Source: DATFJZ01 sp034660495 (GTDB lineage: Bacteria > Desulfobacterota > Desulfobacteria > Desulfobacterales > Desulfobacteraceae). Taken from it: a stretch of DNA of 20,010 bases. Made by a program: the position numbers and the translations under genes. The notes beneath the pieces are model-generated. The model was not told the origin of the DNA, did no database searches, and worked only from the letters and a program-made list of their open reading frames with translations. The stretch is from assembly GCA_034660495.1 (NCBI GenBank), contig JAYEJJ010000091.1, forward strand, positions 1 to 20,010. Direction: 5' to 3'. This document shows, piece after piece, positions 8,062 to 13,869 of the stretch; positions within the stretch are counted from its first letter, which is position 1, and every line of letters begins with the position of its first letter.

Positions 8062-9189
8062 TTACATATCCTTTTTTTTCATGGAGCCGGTCTGCACTGT
8101 TATTCCGGGAACAACCTTCTGCAGTCCCTCCACAATCACTTTTTCATTTTCACGCAGACCTGATTTAACAATAAATTTCAGGTTCAGTGTTTTTTCTATC
8201 TCTATCTCGCGCTTTTTCACCTGATTGTTTTGATCCACCACAAACACAAAAGGACCGTTTTTATCCCGCTGCACAGCCACCTGAGGAACTGCGGGCCGCA
8301 TTTCCGGTGTAACAGATTCGAGAAAGACAGTAACGTATTCTCCCGGCACCAGTTCTCCTTCGGGGTTATCAAACTTTGCCCACATAGAAATTGTCCCTGT
8401 ATTTGGATCCATTCTGTTATCAATAAACGCTATGCTTCCCTTTCTGGAATACAGGGTTTTATCGGAAAACTGAAGTTGAACGCTTAAAAGACGCTTTCCT
8501 TTCTTGTTTTCAGCATCCATGAACGCCTTATGGATAATCCCCCCCTGCTTTTCGCTGACAGAAAAAACCACCCGGATGGGATCCATGCTGACAAGTTCTG
8601 CAAGGGGGCCTGATGAGGGGCTGACCAGATCCCCCTTTTTATAGAAACTCTTTCCAATACGTCCATCCATGGGCGCCTTGATTGAGGTATACCCCAGATC
8701 TATCCGGGCCAGTTCCAGATTTGCCCTGGCCTCCTGCAGCCTTGCCTGGGCAAGATCATACGCTGCCTTGGCATCATCCAGATCTGTTTGAGGGACACTT
8801 GCCGCATGGGCAGAACGAAGCCTGCGCAGGCGGTTCTCGGTTTTGAAAAGATCGGCCTCAGCCTGATTCACCCTGGCCACTGCTGTATCCACCCGGGCTT
8901 TACAGGGCATCTGCTCGATGATATACAAGAGCTGCCCTTCCCTGATAAATGACCCTTCTCTGAAATTAACCTGTTCCAGATATCCTTCGGCCCGGGTTTG
9001 AAGATTAATGGAAACAACTGCCTCTGCATGGCCGACAAATTTTTCCGGTTTGCTGACATTTTCCAGGCTAACTGAAGACACATTGACCAGTGGAGACGGT
9101 CCCTGCCCGGCGCCGGGTTTTTGTGCATGAGCTGTCAGGGGGGCAACCATGACCAAACCGGTGAACAAAAGCCGTAAAAACACTCTCAT
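8062..9189 (-). CDS. RND efflux periplasmic adaptor (membrane fusion protein)
   Basis: The 375-residue protein starts with a clean signal peptide (residues 1-22, cleavage after TAHA). It then shows the adaptor order: lipoyl half-motif, a coiled-coil hairpin (about residues 95-165, with repeated LF..RLRRL..ARLQEARANLELA), the second lipoyl half (YTSIKAPMDGRIG), a beta-barrel domain and the membrane-proximal domain. It bridges the inner-membrane pump and the outer-membrane duct. Unlike AcrA it has no lipobox cysteine after the signal, so it is probably a soluble or periplasm-anchored form. It lies 3 bp ahead of the pump gene and 41 bp after the small 98-residue gene. Confidence 0.93.
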   Translation of the reverse strand: MRVFLRLLFTGLVMVAPLTAHAQKPGAGQGPSPLVNVSSVSLENVSKPEKFVGHAEAVVSINLQTRAEGYLEQVNFREGSFIREGQLLYIIEQMPCKARVDTAVARVNQAEADLFKTENRLRRLRSAHAASVPQTDLDDAKAAYDLAQARLQEARANLELARIDLGYTSIKAPMDGRIGKSFYKKGDLVSPSSGPLAELVSMDPIRVVFSVSEKQGGIIHKAFMDAENKKGKRLLSVQLQFSDKTLYSRKGSIAFIDNRMDPNTGTISMWAKFDNPEGELVPGEYVTVFLESVTPEMRPAVPQVAVQRDKNGPFVFVVDQNNQVKKREIEIEKTLNLKFIVKSGLRENEKVIVEGLQKVVPGITVQTGSMKKKDM

Positions 9190-9230
9190 TTTAAAGATCC
9201 TCCGTATTGCTTAAAAGATTGAATACCTAT

Positions 9231-9527
9231 TCAACACTTTTCTGGTTTAAAGATCAAGGCTTGATTCCACAGGGTATGATGAACAATGCCAAACTGGGCA
9301 AACCGCCTTGCTATGAGCAGCCCGCAGTCTGTTTTCTTCTGGGACAGATATTTTTTTTCCCAGGCCATATGAATGGTGATCTCATTTTCGAGTTCTATCT
9401 TTTCATAGCAGACAAACCATTCCGGGACTGGATTAAACGCTCTGTTCCTAAAGTCGCTCATCTCCCTTAAAAGCATGGCACATTGCTCTGCCCGGGCAGT
9501 TCTTACACTTATTGTTTCGATCCACAT
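9231..9527 (-). CDS. 98-residue small protein, first gene of the efflux operon (ABM-like?)
   Basis: Start at 9527 is supported by AAGGAA nine bases upstream. The sequence begins MWIETISVRTA and has the compact beta-alpha-beta pattern of dimeric ferredoxin-like small proteins such as antibiotic biosynthesis monooxygenase domains: MWIETISVRT strand, helix QCAMLLREMSDF, strand EIELENEITIHMAWE, GLLIARRFAQFGIVHHTLW. This is a fold-level resemblance only, and no catalytic residues can be named. The position is informative: it is the only gene between the sigma-54 promoter and the adaptor gene (41-bp gap), so it should be co-transcribed with the pump and may modify, bind or sense its substrate. Confidence 0.65.
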   Translation of the reverse strand: MWIETISVRTARAEQCAMLLREMSDFRNRAFNPVPEWFVCYEKIELENEITIHMAWEKKYLSQKKTDCGLLIARRFAQFGIVHHTLWNQALIFKPEKC

Positions 9528-9589
9528 ATATTCTGTTCCTTAAATTTTTACAGGGTATTTGCAATTTCCCTTTAGCCTCTCAGTATTTA

Positions 9590-9604
9590 GCAATTTCCCT
9601 GCCA
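9590..9604 (-). promoter_or_regulatory. Sigma-54 (-24/-12) promoter for the efflux operon
   Basis: On the minus strand TGGCAGGGAAATTGC matches the RpoN consensus TGGCAC-N5-TTGC with one mismatch (C to G) and exact GG-N10-GC spacing. Transcription would begin near 9579, about 50 bases before the start codon at 9527. The 11-mer GCAATTTCCCT is repeated at 9561-9571, but that copy lacks the -24 GG and is not a promoter on its own. Confidence 0.7.
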
Positions 9605-9695
9605 TCATAAGAATATCCATTGAAAAATTTTATTTCACAGACAAGCCTGCTGATTACCGTTTCAAATTTCTGCCCCCCAGGTATTATAAAAAATA

Positions 9696-9763
9696 TTTAC
9701 ATTATAATGTAAAAAATATATGCTATAATGTAAAATAACAAATTTTTACCATATAATGTAAAA
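9696..9763. promoter_or_regulatory. Three palindromic operator / upstream activator sites
   Basis: Site 1 (9696-9713) is the perfect 18-bp palindrome TTTACATTATAATGTAAA. Site 3 (9744-9763, TTTTACCATATAATGTAAAA) is an 8/10-per-arm palindrome. Site 2 keeps only the right half TATAATGTAAAA (9724-9735). The centres are 21 and 28 bp apart. They lie about 92-174 bp upstream of the sigma-54 promoter, the usual place for enhancer sites of an AAA+ activator, and between it and the divergent activator gene. Which protein binds is inferred; nothing else in this 445-bp gap looks like a gene. Confidence 0.65.
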
Positions 9764-9860
9764 CCTTAACAGAATTTTTATTCATTTTCTTTTCTGAGTA
9801 TTCTGTGGTTTATGGTTTGTTGTGATGCACGGCATCATGATGGTATAAAAAAAAACTGAA

Positions 9861-11264
9861 ATGGAAAAAACCAAAGAAGCCTTTTTCAGGGAAGCGGTTC
9901 TTAGAATCTGCAGCAGCCTTGATATTGAAAAGGCATTGAACAGCTGCTTGGATCATTTGAAAAAAATTCATACCCGCCGATGTCATGAACCTGTCCGTTT
10001 ATGTGCCTGAACTGCAAATGCTGGAATTTGTTGCCTTTGCCGGAAAAGCAGAGGATAGACCCAGTGCTGAAGCCATCTCAAGTCCCGGAATCAACTGGGA
10101 AGACCCTGAAAAACATCGGCCTGGACTGTCTGATGTATTTATACTGAACAATCCTGCAAATGAACCCAATATTAACGATTCCCTGAAGCAATTAAATTTG
10201 GACGCTGATTTTTCAGCAATTGTAATGCGTCTTTCTCTGGATGGGAATTATATTGGGGAAGTGGCTGTGAGAACCAGAGGCATGAATCAGTATAAGGAAG
10301 AACATGGCCGTCTTTTTGTATTTCTCAGGGAACCCATTGCCATTGCCCTGGCCAATGCTTTGAAACACATGGAGGTGATCCGCCTCAATGAGATCCTGGC
10401 CGATGACAGCCGTTATTATCAGCAGGAACTGAGCACCAAAAAAGGCAGTGAAGTAGTGGGGGAAAATTTTGGACTCAGCGGAGTGATGGGTCAGGTCCAG
10501 CAGGCAGCCCCCCTGGACAATCCCATTCTGCTTCTGGGTGAGACCGGCTGCGGAAAAGGGGACGGTTTGAGCGCGGCCAGGGCGGCACTGTGTTTCTGGA
10601 TGAAATCGGCGAACTTTCCCTTCAGTTCCAGGTCAAACTGCTGCATGTCCTTCAGAACAGGGAAATTGAGCGGGTGGGCGGGACCCGGACCATCTCCCTG
10701 GACATTCGTATTATTGCCGCCACCAAACGTGACCTGGCTGCCATGGTACGTTCGGGAGAGTTTCGTGAGGATCTGTGGTACCGGCTCAATGTTTTTACTG
10801 TAATGATACCGCCTCTACGTCAGAGAAAAGAGGATATTCCTGCCCTTGTTCACCATTTTCTGCACCAGAAGGCTGTTGAATTAAAACTGCCCCGGCAGCC
10901 CAGACTGTCAATCGGAGATATGGAAAAGCTGATGACCCATGACTGGCCGGGGAATGTCCGCGAACTGGAAAATTTCGTGGAACGGGCATTGATTCAATCC
11001 ACTGGTGACGAGCTGGACATGGGAGCCTTACTGGAAAGCATCAGGCAGCTGCAAACCGCCAGACCCAGTGACTCCCTGGATGCCATGCAGCCCTTTCCCT
11101 CCCTGAACGCAGTCTGCGCCCGGCATATTCAACAGGCCCTGACCCGCAGCCGGGGAAAAATAAGCGGCCCGAACGGCGCAGCAGAACTTCTGGACATCCA
11201 CCCCAATACCCTTCGGCAGCGCATGGACAGGATGGGAATCCCCTATAAACGAAAAAAAGCCTAA
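9861..11264 (+). pseudogene. Broken sigma-54-dependent activator (GAF - AAA+ - Fis HTH)
   Basis: Three frame segments together make one enhancer-binding protein. From ATG 9861 the frame reads MEKTKEAFFREAVLRICSS.. until the A7 run at 9960-9966. One extra A there shifts it; dropping it restores LKKFIPADVMNLSVY and the GAF-like sensor domain in the next frame. The second frame continues to the Walker A motif GETGCGKG at about 10560, where it jumps to the third frame, which reads KRGRFERGQGGTVFLDEIGE (Walker B), the arginine-finger region EFREDLWYRLNVF and the C-terminal Fis-type helix-turn-helix. Compared with NtrC-type proteins about 50-60 residues between Walker A and Walker B are gone, including the GAFTGA loop that contacts sigma-54. 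The junction lies in AAAAGGG, a likely microhomology. It is divergent from the efflux operon and was probably its activator. Confidence 0.88.
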
Positions 11265-11275
11265 GCTTTTTTTTC
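11251..11275. terminator. Bidirectional A/T-rich hairpin between convergent genes
   Basis: GAAAAAAAGC (11251-11260) and GCTTTTTTTTC (11265-11275) form a near-perfect inverted repeat around CTAA, which contains both stop codons (the activator TAA and the transporter TAG on the other strand). It provides an A-stem/T-tract terminator in either direction, though with only one G-C pair near the loop the hairpin is weak. Confidence 0.45.
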
Positions 11276-12448
11276 TTTAAAAAGATACAGGGCAGAAATG
11301 CCGCCCAGGGCAATCAAAACACCAATGAACAGAAACGCCTGGCTAAAAAGCCCCAGGTCTCCCATAAAACCGATAATTGCAGGAAGGAGTCCGGCACCGA
11401 TCAGAAATGAAAACGGAATGGTTAAAGACACAATGATATTGCGCATCTCAGTTCCCACAATGGATGACATGGCCGCAAAAGCGCATGGGAAAAAACAGAC
11501 GGCAGTCATCGGCTGGAGAAACACCACAAAAAGATTCCACCTGCCGTGACATATTCCCAGACAAGCGGTTAACACTCCTGTAATACAAAGAACAATTCCC
11601 ATGGTGCGTTTCGGACCGAAATGGTCAGCTGCCCATCCTGCAGCAAGAACAGAGAACAGCGTTGACACCCTGGAAAACCCCACAAAAAGATTTGCTGCAG
11701 ACCGGTTCAGACCCTCAACCTCAACCAGAAACACAGGAAGCATGGTATAGACACCAAAAGTGGACCCCACCCCAAGACCAAACAGCACCATAATTCCCCA
11801 GAAAGCGCCTTTTCTGCTCAAATCACAAAGAGACTTAAGATCCGGGCGCTGTCCCAGAAAATCGCCCCCAGATCCGATACGGGTATATACCAGTCCCATT
11901 AAAATTGATCCTGCACCCAGGGTTAAAAGCACTCCTCGCCATGAAATGACCAGCATAAGAGATTCTGTAAGCAGGGGAGCGATGAGAAAAGACAGATTGG
12001 GGGCCAATTCATGAATAGACAAAGCCCGGCCCCAATGCCCCGGTCCGGCCAGAGACGTCAAAGTGGCAATGCCCGAGGGAAGGTAAATCCCCGCAGCCAG
12101 ACCCAGGAACAAAAAATCTGCCTGAAGATGCCACAACCGGGTTCCCATGGAAGTTGCTGCAAGGACAAACCCGACCATATATGCGGACAAAAGCAGTGTC
12201 TGCCGATGGGTAATACACGAGGCGACATACCCCGAGCCCAGAAGAGAAAAAAAATAACCAAACGACATGGACAGGAAAAGAGAGCCTGAATATGTATGGG
12301 AAATCTGAAGATCCTGTTCTATGGCAGGAAGAAGCGGTGCCAGAATAATCCGTCCAAGAAAATTCAGCAGAAAAATACCAGTGAGAAGACATGCCGGCAT
12401 CAGCCAGGCCCTTTGTTTTGATTTATTGTTCAGAGCATGCACACTCAT
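11261..12448 (-). CDS. Major facilitator superfamily transporter
   Basis: The 395-residue protein has about twelve hydrophobic segments and the MFS signature between helices 8 and 9 (GWAADHFGPKRTMG). The N-terminal half carries the helix-1 pattern LTGIFLLNFLGRIILAPLLPAIEQDL that is typical of organic-anion or drug MFS carriers. Length and topology are complete, so it should be functional. The substrate is unknown. It is a single-gene unit facing the activator pseudogene, with the two stop codons overlapping by four bases, and has its own promoter. No partner gene indicates whether it imports or exports. Confidence 0.9.
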   Translation of the reverse strand: MSVHALNNKSKQRAWLMPACLLTGIFLLNFLGRIILAPLLPAIEQDLQISHTYSGSLFLSMSFGYFFSLLGSGYVASCITHRQTLLLSAYMVGFVLAATSMGTRLWHLQADFLFLGLAAGIYLPSGIATLTSLAGPGHWGRALSIHELAPNLSFLIAPLLTESLMLVISWRGVLLTLGAGSILMGLVYTRIGSGGDFLGQRPDLKSLCDLSRKGAFWGIMVLFGLGVGSTFGVYTMLPVFLVEVEGLNRSAANLFVGFSRVSTLFSVLAAGWAADHFGPKRTMGIVLCITGVLTACLGICHGRWNLFVVFLQPMTAVCFFPCAFAAMSSIVGTEMRNIIVSLTIPFSFLIGAGLLPAIIGFMGDLGLFSQAFLFIGVLIALGGISALYLFKEKKA

Positions 12449-12514
12449 TAATTTATGACATTCCTTTTATTATGGTATTTTTGTCTAATAAAATTTCAGG
12501 CTAACGAAAAGGTT

Positions 12515-12544
12515 ACCATAGGATAAAAATCCATATTTTGTCAA
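12515..12544 (-). promoter_or_regulatory. Sigma-70-like promoter of the MFS gene
   Basis: Minus-strand TTGACA (12539-12544) and TATGGT (12515-12520) are 18 bp apart, about 65 bp upstream of the ATG at 12448. An AAAGGAA Shine-Dalgarno-like sequence lies closer to the start. Confidence 0.55.
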
Positions 12545-12844
12545 GTCAGTATATCTGCTTTGATCCAGATCCAAGTCTTTTACACATATTCTTTACACCA
12601 AAAGGGAAAATACCGGGGGAAAAGGTGTTTACGAAGCATATGATGAGATTCAAATAGTGTAACGCTTTTCATTTTTGCCTGATTTCAGGCTATTAAAGTG
12701 GTTTTACAATCAAAACAGTGTAACGCCATCAATATTTCTCCAATATTACAGCAAATTGCAAAATATTATGACTTTTTCAGCGCCCGAAAGACATTATGAA
12801 AACAAATGAAGATAGCGAGTTTAGGATGAGGATATAAGAGTTAT

Positions 12845-12882
12845 AAAAACAGGCCACCTGCCGGCAAATCGGCAAATGGCCT
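12845..12882 (-). terminator. Rho-independent terminator inside the remnant element
   Basis: On the minus strand AGGCCA (12877-12882) pairs with TGGCCT (12851-12856) and, inside, TGCCG pairs with CGGCA, with short bulges. The stem is followed by GTTTTTAT. It ends the transcript carrying the zinc-ribbon ORF and the 21-residue ORF. Confidence 0.7.
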
Positions 12883-12911
12883 ATATAAGGTCGTGCGGTT
12901 TTTTTTATAGC

Positions 12912-12977
12912 TTACTGGGGAGGCAGGTCGGATATAAACTCAAGGGTAAGATTGATGTCTACAAACTGATACTTCAA
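12912..12977 (-). CDS. 21-residue peptide ORF or truncated transposase start
   Basis: A TTG start at 12975-12977 is preceded by GAGGAG ten bases upstream, a strong ribosome binding site, and reads KYQFVDINLTLEFISDLPPQ before TAA. It follows the zinc-ribbon ORF in the same orientation and precedes the terminator directly. It may be a genuine small peptide or the stump of a longer element protein. No family is recognised. Confidence 0.3.
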   Translation of the reverse strand: MKYQFVDINLTLEFISDLPPQ

Positions 12978-13005
12978 TTCTAAAACTCCTCTTTTTTATG
13001 TTGTT

Positions 13006-13170
13006 TCAAGATGCGGACTTGATCATCTTCCATTGTCCGCATTGTCTCCGATGAAGTTCTTTTCGGCATGCCGGGCTGCACGTCCTTTGTCTTCCTTTCT
13101 GCTGTGCAATGGGCTGAAACCATTTCCGGCAAATGCAGCATGGACGTTTTCCACGTATATTTTTTCCCAT
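13006..13170 (-). CDS. 54-residue zinc-ribbon-like protein of a mobile element
   Basis: The start chosen is ATG 13168-13170, because GGAG lies eight bases upstream; a longer TTG-initiated version (13200) has no such support. The protein has C11-x2-C14 (CCICRKWFQP) and C31-x3-C35 (TCSPACRKELHRR) followed by a basic stretch, a pattern of small treble-clef/zinc-ribbon proteins that I associate with accessory ORFs of insertion elements. The likely role is nucleic-acid binding, unproven. It sits inside the inverted-repeat-bounded remnant and shares its terminator with the tiny downstream ORF. Confidence 0.6.
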   Translation of the reverse strand: MGKNIRGKRPCCICRKWFQPIAQQKGRQRTCSPACRKELHRRQCGQWKMIKSAS

Positions 13171-13304
13171 GTTAAAATCTCCAGCATTAAAATCGGACAA
13201 AATATATACGCAAAATGGAATATTGATAAACAGCGGCGGGGTTTACCCGTTACAGTATTTCGTCACTGATTCGGGGTTTGAGCGTTACACTATTTGAATC
13301 CTAG

Positions 13305-13457
13305 CAGGCATTCGACCCGAATGGCCGCTGTGTTTATAAGCGGGTTCTGGTGGCGGTGGAGTCGAACGACTTGAACCGGCCCGTTTGGCTGTACAATTAC
13401 AAGCTCGGCCATAATGCGGAAAGGATTGCCTCAGGATGCTGGTATCCATCAAAATAA
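13305..13457 (+). pseudogene. 5'-truncated fragment resembling a gamma-glutamylcyclotransferase (AIG2-like) C-terminus
   Basis: Immediately after the right inverted repeat the frame reads AFDPNGRCVYKRVLVAVE.., then PVWLYNYKLG.. and finally RIASGCW before TAA at 13455. The succession YxRVLVxVE, a short loop, WLYxY and RIxSGxW is the C-terminal pattern of gamma-glutamylcyclotransferase-like proteins. There is no start codon and the first part of the gene is missing, as expected if the neighbouring element or a deletion removed it. I saw no matching N-terminal half on the other side of the element. The assignment is tentative because only about 50 residues remain. Confidence 0.4.
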
Positions 13458-13488
13458 AACGAAATCGGCTTAAATCGGCAAAGAACAT

Positions 13489-13517
13489 TTGACTTCTGGC
13501 TTTCATCTCAGTATATT
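13489..13517 (+). promoter_or_regulatory. Sigma-70-like promoter of the defence island
   Basis: TTGACT (13489-13494), 17-bp spacer and TATATT (13512-13517) give a strong predicted promoter about 100 bp before the HTH gene. The leader contains GGAATG/CATTCC inverted repeats (13537-13542 and 13555-13560), a possible operator or mRNA hairpin. Confidence 0.65.
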
Positions 13518-13619
13518 TGAAAGGTGAATTAAATTGGGAATGTTGTATTTGCGGCATTCCTTAACTGCCTCTGTTGAGGTCATGGCAAAAAGCAATAGCC
13601 CCCAAGAGGAGTATGAGAC

Positions 13620-13829
13620 ATGGCAGAAATAGATGATCGCTGGTTGTCAGTGGACGAAATATGCAAACACCTTGGGATCGGTAAGGATACCGTCTACAAG
13701 TGGATCGATAAGCACGGCATGCCCGCTCATCGAATGGGCCGCCTGTGGAAATTCAAAAAAGATCAGGTGGACGCATGGGTTGAGGCAGGCGGTGCGGCTT
13801 CTTCTGAAGAATCCGACAAGGTTAAATAA
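13620..13829 (+). CDS. Small helix-turn-helix protein (excisionase/MerR-like, HTH_17)
   Basis: The 69-residue protein is a single winged-helix domain of the excisionase type: WLSVDEICKHLGIGKDTVYKWIDKHGMPAHRMGRLWKFKKDQVDAWV, with an acidic Ser/Glu tail. AAGAGGAG lies ten bases before the ATG. It is the first gene after the predicted promoter and is separated from the helicase gene by 40 bp, so it is likely the local regulator of the defence operon. Similar small HTH proteins commonly head restriction-modification operons, where they bind the promoter or serve as a DNA-targeting subunit. The lack of any recombinase nearby argues against a true excisionase. Confidence 0.85.
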   Translation: MAEIDDRWLSVDEICKHLGIGKDTVYKWIDKHGMPAHRMGRLWKFKKDQVDAWVEAGGAASSEESDKVK

Positions 13830-13869
13830 TGCATCGTATTGAACTGATGGGAAAATAGGCGGCAAAACT

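Larger units (their letters stand above)
12647..13300. mobile_element. 654-bp remnant element with perfect 20-bp terminal inverted repeats
   Basis: GATTCAAATAGTGTAACGCT (12647-12666) is exactly inverted at 13281-13300. Subterminal copies exist on both sides: AGTGTAACGC again at 12717-12726, and a degenerate GTTACAGTATTT at 13250-13261. Multiple end repeats of this kind are characteristic of IS21-type ends, but the family is inference because no transposase remains. Inside, on the minus strand, are a zinc-ribbon ORF, a 21-residue peptide ORF and a terminator. No convincing target duplication flanks it, so its boundaries may have been rearranged or the transposase genes lost by internal deletion. 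Confidence 0.6.

Noticed and set aside
9955..9970. Programmed frameshift or slippage at the A7 run in the activator
   Set aside because: Slippage could bypass this site, but the downstream deletion of the GAFTGA region would still leave the product non-functional.
9985..10803. Two separate genes at 9985-10803 and 10590-11264
   Set aside because: Both are pieces of one sigma-54 activator; the end of the first after GETGCGKG and the start of the second before FLDEIGE are artefacts of the frame change.
13285..13557. Minus-strand 90-residue ORF over the gene fragment
   Set aside because: Low-complexity proline/serine translation opposite the cyclotransferase-like frame, with no ribosome binding site.
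13582..13632. 16-codon ORF in the leader of the HTH gene
   Set aside because: Its GAGG is only two bases from the ATG and the peptide has no leader-peptide features; probably chance.
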